The notes beneath the pieces were generated by a model. That model made no database searches. It was not told the origin of the DNA and worked only from the letters and a program-made list of their open reading frames with translations. A stretch of DNA of 37,611 nt. Source: Solirubrobacteraceae bacterium. GTDB taxonomy: Bacteria; Actinomycetota; Thermoleophilia; Solirubrobacterales; Solirubrobacteraceae. This document shows, one piece after another, positions 17,761 through 26,056 of the stretch. The stretch covers positions 1-37,611 of the forward strand of contig JADGPO010000037.1 in assembly GCA_017882405.1 (NCBI GenBank), in the 5' to 3' direction. The number at the start of each line of letters is the position of its first letter. Positions within the stretch are counted from its first letter, which is position 1. The translations under genes were made by a program, and so were the position numbers.

Positions 17761-20133
17761 GTGATCGCCCAACCCGCGTTCCCGGTCGAGCCGTGGACGG
17801 TGCGCGAAACCGAGCTGCACGTCGACCAGCTGGCGCAGTCCGAGTCGGTGTTCGCGCTCTCCAACGGGCACATCGGCCTGCGCGGCAACCTCGACGAGGG
17901 CGAGCCCTACGGGCTGCCCGGCACGTATCTCGGCGGCTTCTACGAGACCCGCCCGCTCCCTTACGCCGAGGCCGGCTATGGCTACCCCGAGGACGGCCAG
18001 AGCGTGGTCAACGTGACCAACGGGAAGATCATGCGCCTGCTGGTGGAAGACGAGCCGTTCGACGTCCGCTACGGCGTGCTGCGCAGCCACGAACGGGTGC
18101 TGGACCTGCGCGCGGGCGTGCTGCGGCGCTCGGTGCACTGGGCGTCGCCCACCGGTCGTGAGATCAACGTCTCCTCCACCCGGCTGGTGTCGTTCACCCA
18201 GCGCGCGGTGGCGGTGATCGAGTACATCGTCGAGCCGGTGCAGGACGAGTTCACGGTCGTCGTGCAGTCCGAGCTGGTGGCCAACGAGTCGATGCCGGAC
18301 GTCATCAAGGACCCCCGCGCCGCCGCCGCGCTGGCCGAGCCGTTGGAGTCCGAGATCTATGACAGCAGCGGACTGCGCGCGATCCTCGTGCACCACACGC
18401 GTTCCAGCGGCCTGAAGATGGCCGCGGCGATGGAGCATCGGGTGGAGGGCCCGGACGGCTACGACTGCAGCTGCGAGGCCTTCCCCGATCTGGGACGGAT
18501 GCAGGTGACCGCCGAGCTGGCGCCCGGTAAGCCGCTGCGGATCCTCAAGCTGATCGCCTACGGATGGTCGGCGCAGCGCTCAGCTCCGGCGCTGCGCGAT
18601 CAGGTAGGCGCCGCCGGCGCGGCCGCCGCGCACACCGGCTGGGAGGGCCTGCTGGCCGAGCAGCGCGAGTACCTGGACGACTTCTGGGACCGGGCGGACG
18701 TCGAGATCGAAGGCGATCCCGAGCTGCAGCAGGCGATCCGCTTCGGACTGTTTCACACCCTGCAGGCGGGCGCTCGCGGTGAGCAGCGGGCGATCGCCGC
18801 CAAGGGCTTAACCGGTCCTGGCTACGACGGCCACACCTTCTGGGACACCGAGATGTACGTGCTGCCGGTGCTCTCCTACACCGCGCCACACGCCGCCGCC
18901 GACGCCCTCGCCTGGCGACATGGGACCTTGGATCTGGCGCGCGAGCGGGCACACACGCTGGGACTGAAGGGCGCGGCCTTTCCGTGGCGGACGATCGCCG
19001 GGCAGGAATGCTCCGGCTACTGGCCGGCCGGGACGGCGGCCTTCCACGTCAATGCCGACATCGCCGACGCGGTCGTGCGCTATCTATGCGTGCGCGACGA
19101 TCCGGCGTTCGAGCGGACGATCGGCGTGGAGCTGCTGGTGGAGACGGCGCGGTTGTGGCGCTCGCTGGGCCACCACGACGCGTCGGGCGCGTTCCGGATC
19201 GACGGGATCACAGGGCCCGACGAGTACTCAGCGATCGCCGACAACAACGTCTACACCAACCTGATGGCCAGGCGCAACCTGCGCGCCGCCGCCGACGCCG
19301 TCGAACGCCATCCGAAGCGCGCCGGCGAGCTCGACGTCGACGCCGAGGAGGCGGCGGGTTGGCGCGACGCGGCCGACAGGATGGTGGTCGTCTACGACGA
19401 GGCGCTCAGCGTCCACCCGCAGGCGGAGGGCTTCACCCGCCACCAGGTGTGGAACTTCGGCGCCTGCACGCCCGACCAGTACCCGCTGCTGCTGCACTTC
19501 CCCTACTTCGACCTGTACCGCAAGCAGGTGGTCAAGCAGGCCGACCTGGTGCTGGCGCTGTTCTGGTGCGGGGACGCGTTCACCGCCGAGCAGAAGGCGC
19601 GCGACTTTCGCTATTACGAGCCGCTGACGGTGCGCGACTCGTCGCTGTCGGCGTGCACGCAGGCGATCATTGCTGCCGAGGTCGGCCACATGGACCTGGC
19701 CTCTGACTACTTCGCCGAGGCGGCGCTGATGGACCTCGACGACCTGGAGCACAACACCCGCGACGGGATCCACATCGCCTCGGTGGCCGGCACGTGGATC
19801 GCCGCCGTCGCCGGCTTCGGCGGGATGCGCGACCACGGCGGGCACCTGACCTTCGCTCCGCGACTACCAGCGACCCTGACCGGGCTCCGGTTCCGGATCA
19901 TGTTCCGCGAGCGCAGCCTGCTCGTGGCGGTCGACCAGGAGCACGCGCGATATTCCCTGCGCGCCGGCGAGCCGCTGGAGATCGAGCATCACGGCGAGTC
20001 GGCGACGGTGACGGGCGACGACGTGCTGGAGCTGCCGATCCCGCGCCTGGGCCCGCAGGCGCCCCCGCCGTCCCAGCCACCGGGGCGCGAGCCCGCCCGG
20101 CGACGCACCATGCCTCACTCGTCTGAGCGTTAG
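17761..20133 (+). CDS. Glycoside hydrolase family 65 disaccharide phosphorylase
   Basis: The 790-residue protein has the GH65 arrangement: an N-terminal beta-sandwich (about 1-270, with FALSNGHIGLRGNLDEG and LGGFYE), a linker, an (alpha/alpha)6 barrel (about 320-690) and a C-terminal beta domain. The general acid is Glu488 in GITGPDEYS, and HTFWDTEMYVLP and KQVVKQADLVLAL are the substrate- and phosphate-side motifs. Phosphorylases of this family split trehalose, maltose, kojibiose or nigerose with phosphate, giving beta-glucose 1-phosphate; trehalose is the likeliest substrate in this setting but is not provable here. It forms an operon with the beta-PGM gene. The start is GTG 17761; the last 30 residues are a low-complexity Pro/Arg tail. 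Confidence 0.93.
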   Translation: MIAQPAFPVEPWTVRETELHVDQLAQSESVFALSNGHIGLRGNLDEGEPYGLPGTYLGGFYETRPLPYAEAGYGYPEDGQSVVNVTNGKIMRLLVEDEPFDVRYGVLRSHERVLDLRAGVLRRSVHWASPTGREINVSSTRLVSFTQRAVAVIEYIVEPVQDEFTVVVQSELVANESMPDVIKDPRAAAALAEPLESEIYDSSGLRAILVHHTRSSGLKMAAAMEHRVEGPDGYDCSCEAFPDLGRMQVTAELAPGKPLRILKLIAYGWSAQRSAPALRDQVGAAGAAAAHTGWEGLLAEQREYLDDFWDRADVEIEGDPELQQAIRFGLFHTLQAGARGEQRAIAAKGLTGPGYDGHTFWDTEMYVLPVLSYTAPHAAADALAWRHGTLDLARERAHTLGLKGAAFPWRTIAGQECSGYWPAGTAAFHVNADIADAVVRYLCVRDDPAFERTIGVELLVETARLWRSLGHHDASGAFRIDGITGPDEYSAIADNNVYTNLMARRNLRAAADAVERHPKRAGELDVDAEEAAGWRDAADRMVVVYDEALSVHPQAEGFTRHQVWNFGACTPDQYPLLLHFPYFDLYRKQVVKQADLVLALFWCGDAFTAEQKARDFRYYEPLTVRDSSLSACTQAIIAAEVGHMDLASDYFAEAALMDLDDLEHNTRDGIHIASVAGTWIAAVAGFGGMRDHGGHLTFAPRLPATLTGLRFRIMFRERSLLVAVDQEHARYSLRAGEPLEIEHHGESATVTGDDVLELPIPRLGPQAPPPSQPPGREPARRRTMPHSSER

Positions 20134-20164
20134 TGGCCACTTGAGGGTCCGCGACTGAATAAGC

Positions 20165-20263
20165 GAACGCCTCCAGCTCGGCCCACGGGATCGACTCCAG
20201 GTCCTCACCGGCCGCGGCGTAGATCGAATCGAACGAGGGCTCGTTCGATTCGCTGCCCGAGCC
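20165..20263 (-). pseudogene. Probable relic of a SAM-methyltransferase N-terminus
   Basis: On the minus strand 33 codons read ...PSFDSIYAAAGEDLESIPWA then ELEAF, after which the frame loses meaning. The block I-Y-A-x-A-G-x-D-L-x-x-I-P-W-A-x-L is the usual opening of a group of actinobacterial TehB-like methyltransferases (recalled pattern). No SAM-binding motif or other part is present, so I read it as a stub of a deleted gene. It includes the 28-bp palindrome at 20225-20252. There is no in-frame ATG. Confidence 0.4.
20225..20252. repeat. Perfect 28-bp palindrome, 13-bp arms with GG centre
   Basis: CGAATCGAACGAG (20225-20237) is mirrored exactly by CTCGTTCGATTCG (20240-20252) around GG. It lies 30-57 bp upstream of the PEBP gene's ATG, in operator position. 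With a 2-nt centre it is more natural as a dimer-binding site or cruciform than as an RNA hairpin. Confidence 0.85.
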
Positions 20264-20281
20264 CCGGGGTATGAGTTGATC

Positions 20282-20749
20282 ATGGCTCAAGAACTCAATG
20301 TCGCAGACCTGAAGCTGACCAGTCCGGCGTTCAAGTACCACGAGCGCATCCCCGACAAGCACTCGGGCGGCGGCGAGGACGTGGCCCCGGCGCTGGAGTG
20401 GAGCGGCGTGCCCGAGGGGACCAAGGCGTTCGCGGTCGTCGTCGACGATCCCGACGCGCCGCTGGTCAACGGCTTCAACCACTGGGTCGCCTACGGCATC
20501 CCGGGCGACGCCACCTCGCTGCCCGAGGGCGGAGGCGACGTCGTCAACGGCGTCAACTCGTTGGGCAACGCCGGCTACAACGGACCCGCCCCACCACCCG
20601 GCCACGGCAACCACCACTACTACTTCTGGGTCTACGCGCTCGATGACGACGTCGACCTCAAGCCCGGTCTGGATCGGCCGGGCCTGATGGAGAAGATCGA
20701 GGACCACGTGATCGAGCAGGCGCGCCTGGTCGGCACTTTCTCCAACTGA
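20282..20749 (+). CDS. YbhB/YbcL-type PEBP (Raf-kinase-inhibitor-like) protein
   Basis: The 155-residue protein is a phosphatidylethanolamine-binding-protein family member of the bacterial YbhB type and usual length. Marks are LTSPAFKYHERIPDKHS, GEDVAPALEW, VVVDDPDAPLVNGFNHWVAY (the D-P-D-A-P anion site), and GPAPPPGHGNHHYYFWVYAL. These proteins bind anionic ligands; the physiological role in bacteria is poorly known. There is no signal peptide, so it acts in the cytoplasm. It is monocistronic. ATG 20282 is preferred to the in-frame TTG 6 bp upstream. Confidence 0.93.
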   Translation: MAQELNVADLKLTSPAFKYHERIPDKHSGGGEDVAPALEWSGVPEGTKAFAVVVDDPDAPLVNGFNHWVAYGIPGDATSLPEGGGDVVNGVNSLGNAGYNGPAPPPGHGNHHYYFWVYALDDDVDLKPGLDRPGLMEKIEDHVIEQARLVGTFSN

Positions 20750-20812
20750 CCGCGCACTGGACGCTTTTCACCCGATCCGTCCCCGGCAGGCAGGTGGGCG
20801 GTGCCGGACAAC

Positions 20813-21565
20813 TCAGGCCAGGAGGTGGACGATCGCCGCGATCCCGACGACGACGATCACTGCCCGCAGCGCCGCCGGCTTGAGCCGGCGGCCGGCGCGC
20901 GCGCCCACGATGCCGCCGACCAGCGAGCCGGCGGCGATCAGACCGGCGGGCGCCCAGGCGATGTGGGCGGCGAAGATGAACACGATCCCGGACACGAGGT
21001 TGACCAGCCCGGTGAGCACCACCTTGACCGCGTTGAGGCGCTGCAGCTCGTCCTCGACCGACAGGGTGAGAATCGCCATCAGCATGATCCCCTGAGCCGC
21101 GCCGAAGTAGCCGCCGTACACGCCGCCGGCGAACACCCCGAGCGTGGCCAGCCACCCGGCGTGATCGCGCTTGTGCTTTCCCCGGCTGGCCAGCGATGCC
21201 GAGATCCGCGGCTGGGCGACGATCAGCACCAGCGCGATCGCGATGAACACCGGGACGATCGCCTTAAAGGCCGACGCGGGCAGCACCAGGAGCAGCACCG
21301 CGCCCAGCACGCCGCCGCTCAGCGAGGCGGCGGCCAGCCTCGCCAGCCGGTGGCCCTGGCCCGCCAGCTCGCGCCGGTAGCCGACTGCCCCGGCGGCGGA
21401 GCCGGGCACCAGGCCCACGGTGTTGGAGACGTTGGCCACCACCGGCGCGTAGCCGAAGCCCAGGAGCACCGGGAAGGTGAACAGCGTCCCCGAGCCGACC
21501 ACCGTGTTGATCGTCCCCGCCACGATCCCGGCAGCGAAGATGGCGGCGATCTCGAGCGGGCTCAC
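20813..21565 (-). CDS. TauE/SafE-family sulfite exporter (TSUP) protein
   Basis: The 250-residue membrane protein has about eight hydrophobic helices. Two inverted halves carry the family motifs: AGTINTVVGSGTLFTFPVLL near the start and GGVYGGYFGAAQGIMLMAIL in the second half. TSUP proteins export sulfite or other organic sulfur/sulfonate anions. The start is GTG 21565, 44 bp after the stop of the FMN reductase gene on the same strand, so both probably share a transcript. The pairing suggests a link between flavin reduction and desulfonation or sulfite removal, but no monooxygenase is present in the window, so that is only inference. Confidence 0.92.
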   Translation of the reverse strand: MSPLEIAAIFAAGIVAGTINTVVGSGTLFTFPVLLGFGYAPVVANVSNTVGLVPGSAAGAVGYRRELAGQGHRLARLAAASLSGGVLGAVLLLVLPASAFKAIVPVFIAIALVLIVAQPRISASLASRGKHKRDHAGWLATLGVFAGGVYGGYFGAAQGIMLMAILTLSVEDELQRLNAVKVVLTGLVNLVSGIVFIFAAHIAWAPAGLIAAGSLVGGIVGARAGRRLKPAALRAVIVVVGIAAIVHLLA

Positions 21566-21609
21566 CGGCTGAAGTCTTTCGCTCTCGCCGTCGGCGTGGG
21601 CGCCGGTGC

Positions 21610-22179
21610 TCAGCCGGCGGAGCGCAGCGGCTCGAGCGCCGCCCCGAGCACCAGCAGCTCGTCGAGCATGTCGGCGGCCGCCTTGACCATCACATCGTTG
21701 GCCTGGATTACGCGATCGTCGTCCAGGAACTGGGTCACGAACGGGATGTTGACCGAGCTGGCCACGGGGAACAGCTGCAGCGCGCCCACCACCTGCTTGA
21801 GCTGCTGGACGGCGCGCGTGCCGGCGGCCACGCCGCCGTAGCTGACGAACCCGACCGGCTTGTAGCGCCATTCGTGATGCAGGTAGTCGATCGCGTTCTT
21901 CAGCGCCGCCGGATAGCCGTAGTTGTACTCGGCGGTGACCATCACGACAGCGTCGGCGGAGTCCACGATGGCGCTCCACGCGTGCGTGTGCGCCTGCGTG
22001 TACTGGCGCAGCCGGGGATGGTTGGGTTCGTCGAGCAGCGGCAGATCCAGCTCGCGGAGATCGACCAGCTCCAGCTCAAACCCGCCGTGGGCCCGCGCGC
22101 GGTCCATGAACCAGTTGCCAACGGGCAGGCCCACGCGTACGGGACGCGTGCTGGCGATGATGGTCAGCAGCTTCGGCAT
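21610..22179 (-). CDS. NAD(P)H-dependent FMN reductase family protein
   Basis: A flavodoxin-like reductase of 189 residues. It starts MPKLLTIIASTRPVRVGLPV, the FMN phosphate loop; the isoalloxazine site is VMVTAEYNYGYPAALKNAIDYL (Y-N-x-x-x-P) and a second loop is FVSYGGVAAGTRAVQQL. Such enzymes supply FMNH2 or reduce quinones, azo compounds or chromate. GAAAGG precedes the ATG at 22179. It is the first gene of a probable two-gene unit with the TauE/SafE exporter. Confidence 0.93.
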   Translation of the reverse strand: MPKLLTIIASTRPVRVGLPVGNWFMDRARAHGGFELELVDLRELDLPLLDEPNHPRLRQYTQAHTHAWSAIVDSADAVVMVTAEYNYGYPAALKNAIDYLHHEWRYKPVGFVSYGGVAAGTRAVQQLKQVVGALQLFPVASSVNIPFVTQFLDDDRVIQANDVMVKAAADMLDELLVLGAALEPLRSAG

Positions 22180-22273
22180 GTGGCCTTTCGGTCGGAGTGA
22201 GACTGCCTTGAGGCTTACGCGTCGGTTTGTACCGCCTTCCCTCTCGATCCTGCTGGCTCCCTGGCCGGCCGGT

Positions 22274-22279
22274 TATCTT
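22274..22279 (+). promoter_or_regulatory. Candidate leaderless -10 element (TATCTT)
   Basis: TATCTT is followed by seven bases and ATG 22287, with no Shine-Dalgarno sequence. It supports a leaderless transcript for the GNAT gene. Confidence 0.5.
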
Positions 22280-22286
22280 GGGCGCC

Positions 22287-22910
22287 ATGCCCGCCGCCGA
22301 CAGCTCCGGTGCGCCGCTGACGGCGGCTGACCTGCGCGACCGGTTCGTCGGCCGGCGGGTGGTGGTCGAGCCGCTGGCCGCCGAGCACGAGGATGGGTTG
22401 GTGGAGGCGGCCGTCGCGCCTGAGATGTTCCAGTGGATGCCCGTCGACATGGCCTCGTCGCGCGATGCACTGCACGAGTGGGTGAGCAGCACCCTGGCCG
22501 CCGCGCAGGCCGGGCATGAGGTCCCGTACACGATCCTGGACCGGAATTCGGGCCGAATCATGGGCTCCACCCGCTTCCTGGACCTGCGCCTGGAGCACCT
22601 GCGCGCGGAGATCGGCTGGACCTGGGTGACCCGGGGCGCCTGGCGCAGCGGCGTCAACGTCGAGACCAAGCTGCTGCTGCTGGGCCACGCGTTCGAGTCG
22701 GCGGGGCTGCGTCGGGTGGAGTTCAAGACCGACGCTCGCAACGAGCGCTCGCGCGGCGCCCTGCTGGCGCTCGGGGCCCAGTTCGAGGGGATCTTCCGCA
22801 AGCACATGGTGGTGCGCGACGGAGGCCCACGCGACTCCGCCTACTACTCGGTGATCGACGACGACTGGCCCGCCGTCAAGCGGGCACTGCAGGCGCGCTT
22901 GGCGCACTAG
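22287..22910 (+). CDS. GNAT-family acetyltransferase (RimJ/RimL type)
   Basis: The 207-residue protein has the GNAT order: FVGRRVVVEPLAAEHEDGL at the first strand, YTILDRNSGRIMGSTRFLDL for the central strands, EIGWTWVTRGAWRSGVNVETK at the acetyl-CoA loop, and FKTDARNERSRGALLALGAQ FEGIFRKHMV as the last helix and strand. This subgroup acetylates N-terminal or side-chain amines of proteins or small molecules. The substrate is unknown. It stands alone, divergent from the FMN reductase, and is followed directly by a gene relic. Confidence 0.92.
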   Translation: MPAADSSGAPLTAADLRDRFVGRRVVVEPLAAEHEDGLVEAAVAPEMFQWMPVDMASSRDALHEWVSSTLAAAQAGHEVPYTILDRNSGRIMGSTRFLDLRLEHLRAEIGWTWVTRGAWRSGVNVETKLLLLGHAFESAGLRRVEFKTDARNERSRGALLALGAQFEGIFRKHMVVRDGGPRDSAYYSVIDDDWPAVKRALQARLAH

Positions 22911-22912
22911 CG

Positions 22913-23008
22913 GTCGAGCGCGAGCTGATCGGGGGCGAGTGCACCAACTGGGCCTGCATCCCCACCAAGACGCTGCTGCGTCCCACCGAGGTGCGCGGCG
23001 AGCCCGCC
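22913..23008 (+). pseudogene. Relic of a flavin disulfide oxidoreductase active site
   Basis: Immediately after the GNAT stop, the codons read VERELIGGECTNWACIPTKT then LLRPTEV. This is the redox-active disulfide region (G-G-E-C-x4-C-I-P-T-K-x-L-L) of the lipoamide dehydrogenase/mercuric reductase family. No FAD-binding N-terminus precedes it and no NAD or dimer domain follows; the frame runs without a stop into the S53 protease gene. It is a roughly 30-codon scar of a deleted gene whose open frame now fuses with the protease's upstream region. Confidence 0.75.
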
Positions 23009-23050
23009 GGCGCTGGACGCTGCCCGGCGGCGGTAGGCTCTCTGCGACCA

Positions 23051-25579
23051 ATGCCACGCCGATCGCGAACAGCGGCCCGGATAGCCGCCGCAATCGTCGC
23101 GGCCGGGGCCGTGCTTCCCGTTTGCGCGGCGGCAGCTGACGTACGCGTCGGCGTCGTGGAGCACGCTGCCCTGGCAAGCGGCGCGCCGACGGTCTCACCG
23201 AGCCTGCGGCTGCACGTCACGATGGCGCTCAAGCCGCGCAGCGCGGCCTCGCTGGCCGCCTATGCCCAGGCGGTCACCACCCCCGGCAACGCCAATTACC
23301 GCCACTTCCTCACGCCTAAGCAGTTCCGGCGCCGGTTCGGCGCCACCGACGCGCAGGTGTCGCGGGTACGCGACTCGCTGCGGGCGCGCGGCCTGCACCC
23401 CGGCCCGACGAGCGCCGGCGGTCTCTCGATCCCGGTGACGGCGACCGCCGCCCAGCTCGAGCGAGCCTTCTCGATCTCGCTGCACCGGATCAGCGCGAGG
23501 GGCCGCCGCGCCGTGGTGGCCGCCACCGCCGCGCCGGCGCTCGATGCCCGAGGCGCCGCCGCCCTCCAGGCGGTCGTCGGGCTGGACACGACCGCCCCTC
23601 GGCATCCGATGCTCGCGCGGCCGGCGCTCGCCCGGCCGGGACTGGCACGGCCGGCGCGAAGCGCCTCCCGGCCGGCGCGGGCGCGGCCGCGGGTGGCCAC
23701 CGGCGGTCCGCACCCCTGCGTGCAGGCGCAGGCTGCGGCACCCGCCGAGAGCGCCTACACGGCTGACCAGATCGCCTCCGCCTACGGCTTCTCCGGCCTG
23801 TACGCCGCCGGTGACCTGGGAGCCGGGGCGACCGTCGCGCTGTACGAGCTCGAGCCCAACGACCCCGCCGACATCGCTGCGTTCCAGGCGTGCTACGGAA
23901 CGCACGCCTCCGTCTCCTATGTCAGCGTCGACGGCGGTGCGGGCAGCGGCGCCGGCGGCGGCGAGGCCGCACTGGACATCGAGAACACGATCGGGCTCGC
24001 GCCCGCGGCCAACGTGCTCGTCTACCGGGGCCCGAACTCCAACTCGGGAGCTCCCGGTTCCGGTCCCTACGACCTCTTCTCCAGCATCGTCAACCAGGAC
24101 CGAGCCCAGATCGTGAGCGTCTCCTGGGGCGAGTGCGAGGCGGCGCTCGGGGCGGCGGACGCGGCCGCCGAGAACACGCTGTTTGCGCAGGCGACCGTCC
24201 AGGGACAGTCGATCGTGTCGGCCGCCGGGGACAGCGGCGCCCAGGACTGCGACCTCCCCGGGGCGGTACCCCGGACGCACACCGCCGTCGACGACCCCGC
24301 CAGCCAGCCCTGGGTCACGGGCGTCGGCGGCACGACGCTGACGACGCTCGGCCCGCCGACCTATGAGACGGTGTGGAACAACCCGGGCACGCCCACCGGG
24401 GGCGCCACCTCGGCGGGAGCAGGGGGCGGCGGCGTGTCATCGCTGTGGCCGATGCCGAGCGCCCAGCAACACGCGGCGGCCGTGCTGGGCGTGGTCAAGC
24501 CCAACGCCGGCGGGCAGGCGTGCGGTCACTCGAGCGGTTACTGCCGGGAGGTGCCCGACGTCGCCGCCAACGCCGATCCCAACACCGGGTATCAGATCTA
24601 CTGGAACGGGGCGGGCACGGTCGTGGGCCAACCGACGGGATGGCAGGGGATCGGCGGCACCAGCGGCGCGACGCCGGTGTGGTCGGCGCTGCTGGCGCTG
24701 GCCAACGCGGCACCGGGCTGTTCGGATTCTCCGCTGGGCTTCGCCGGCGCACCGCTCTACCGCGCGGCCAGCTCCGCCTACGCCGCCGACTTTCACGACG
24801 TCGGCCTCGGCAACAACGATTTCACCCACACCAACGGTGGCCAGTTCGTCGCCGGGGCGGGCTACGACCTGGCCTCCGGGCTGGGCACACCCAACGCGGC
24901 CGCCCTGGTCGGCTCGCTGTGCGCCGACTCGCTGCGGCTGCCCAGGCTGAGCACGCAGATCTCCGCGCAGCACGCGTCGGTGGCGGTGCGCGTGCACGGC
25001 TCCAACATCTCCGGCCATGCGATCCGCTACAGCGCCCGGGGGCTGCCGCCGGGCCTGAAGCTCAACCCCGCCAGCGGCGTCATCTCCGGCCGGCCGACCC
25101 GCCGCGGCGACTTCAGCGTGCAGGTCGACGGCCGCGACGACCAGCGGTCGAGCGCGACGACGACCTTCCAGTGGACGGTCGCGCCCGGGCTGCGCATCTC
25201 CCGCGCATCGCTGTCCACGCGGGGGCGCGACGCCCCGCAGCTGACGGTGACCGTGGTGGCTCCCCGCGGGGCGCCGCTGATCGGCAAGCTGAAGCTGTCG
25301 GTTCCGGCCGGGCTGCGGCTTCGCTCCACGAGCTCCGTGTCGCTGGTGACCAATCCCGGGCCGCTGTCCTATGAGGACAGCACCCACCAGGGCTCGCTGT
25401 CGATCACGCTGGACAAGCCGGCCAAGCTTTGTCAGGTGATCATGTCGGCTCCGAGCCTCGCCGGCGCGCTACGGCGGCGCCCGCGAACCTCGCGCTCTCC
25501 GGGGCCGGCGGTCACCGTGAGCGTGGACGACAACAATCGCGGGAGCAGCGACTTGACGGCGAAGCTGAGTGGCGGCTGA
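23051..25579 (+). CDS. Secreted S53 (sedolisin/kumamolisin) serine-carboxyl peptidase
   Basis: The 842-residue protein has a signal peptide (about 1-28, AAAIVAAGAVLPVCAAAA), an activation prodomain (about 40-185, with NYRHFLTPKQFRRRFG), an Ala/Arg/Pro-rich linker, the catalytic domain (about 240-640) and an Ig-like C-terminal region. Catalytic residues are Glu305 and Asp309 (GGEAALDIENT), Asp394 (AAGDSGA, oxyanion) and Ser538 (GGTSGATP). A calcium site is indicated by DVGLGNNDF and GAGYDLASGLGTPN. These enzymes digest protein at acid pH outside the cell. The open frame extends upstream into a disulfide-reductase relic, so ATG 23051, just before the signal, is chosen. The stop overlaps the SRPBCC start (TGATG). 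Confidence 0.93.
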   Translation: MPRRSRTAARIAAAIVAAGAVLPVCAAAADVRVGVVEHAALASGAPTVSPSLRLHVTMALKPRSAASLAAYAQAVTTPGNANYRHFLTPKQFRRRFGATDAQVSRVRDSLRARGLHPGPTSAGGLSIPVTATAAQLERAFSISLHRISARGRRAVVAATAAPALDARGAAALQAVVGLDTTAPRHPMLARPALARPGLARPARSASRPARARPRVATGGPHPCVQAQAAAPAESAYTADQIASAYGFSGLYAAGDLGAGATVALYELEPNDPADIAAFQACYGTHASVSYVSVDGGAGSGAGGGEAALDIENTIGLAPAANVLVYRGPNSNSGAPGSGPYDLFSSIVNQDRAQIVSVSWGECEAALGAADAAAENTLFAQATVQGQSIVSAAGDSGAQDCDLPGAVPRTHTAVDDPASQPWVTGVGGTTLTTLGPPTYETVWNNPGTPTGGATSAGAGGGGVSSLWPMPSAQQHAAAVLGVVKPNAGGQACGHSSGYCREVPDVAANADPNTGYQIYWNGAGTVVGQPTGWQGIGGTSGATPVWSALLALANAAPGCSDSPLGFAGAPLYRAASSAYAADFHDVGLGNNDFTHTNGGQFVAGAGYDLASGLGTPNAAALVGSLCADSLRLPRLSTQISAQHASVAVRVHGSNISGHAIRYSARGLPPGLKLNPASGVISGRPTRRGDFSVQVDGRDDQRSSATTTFQWTVAPGLRISRASLSTRGRDAPQLTVTVVAPRGAPLIGKLKLSVPAGLRLRSTSSVSLVTNPGPLSYEDSTHQGSLSITLDKPAKLCQVIMSAPSLAGALRRRPRTSRSPGPAVTVSVDDNNRGSSDLTAKLSGG

Positions 25580-26028
25580 TGACGCTGCTGAGCGGATCCT
25601 CGGTAGCCGACGTCGACGCCGGCGTGGGGCGCTGCTGGGCGGTGGTGGAGGATCTCGAGCGGTGGCCGCAGTGGCAGCACGGGCTGGAGCGCGTCGAGGT
25701 AGTGGAGCGCGACGACCAGGGGCGCCCGCTGGTCTGCGACACCGTCGCCGACGCCAAGATCACCAAGGTCCGCTGCCGCGTCCGCGTCAGCTACGACCAG
25801 CCCCACCACCTCTCGTTCAGCCGCGTGGAGTCAGACGACGTGGACGAGATGGAGGGCTCGTGGGATCTGCAGGAGGCCGGCGAGGGGCGCACTCACGCTG
25901 TCTACAAGCTCGCCGTCGATCCCGGGCACGTAGGCTTCATGGCCCGGCCGCTGGAGAGGGCGCTGCGGCCGATAGTGGTCGGGCGACGGGCGCAGGAGCT
26001 GGCGCGCGAGGTCGTGGCGAGCGGCTGA
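25579..26028 (+). CDS. SRPBCC (START-like) family protein
   Basis: The 149-residue protein has the polyketide-cyclase/START fold pattern: VGRCWAVVEDLERWPQWQHG at the first helix and strand, VRVSYDQPHHLSFSRVES in the middle, EGSWDLQEAGEGRTHAVYKL, and a C-terminal helix FMARPLERALRPIV. Such proteins bind hydrophobic ligands; no specific ligand is deducible. The ATG overlaps the protease stop by one base (TGATG), so it is translationally coupled to a secreted peptidase, an unusual partner. It converges on the LysR gene 28 bp away. Confidence 0.88.
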   Translation: MTLLSGSSVADVDAGVGRCWAVVEDLERWPQWQHGLERVEVVERDDQGRPLVCDTVADAKITKVRCRVRVSYDQPHHLSFSRVESDDVDEMEGSWDLQEAGEGRTHAVYKLAVDPGHVGFMARPLERALRPIVVGRRAQELAREVVASG

Positions 26029-26056
26029 CCGGCCGGCAGCTGACCGGCGGGCGGCG

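Noticed and set aside
20801..21841. Plus-strand frame of 346 codons opposite the TauE/SafE gene
   Set aside because: Composition is Asp/Arg/Gln/His-biased, typical of a shadow of hydrophobic codons.
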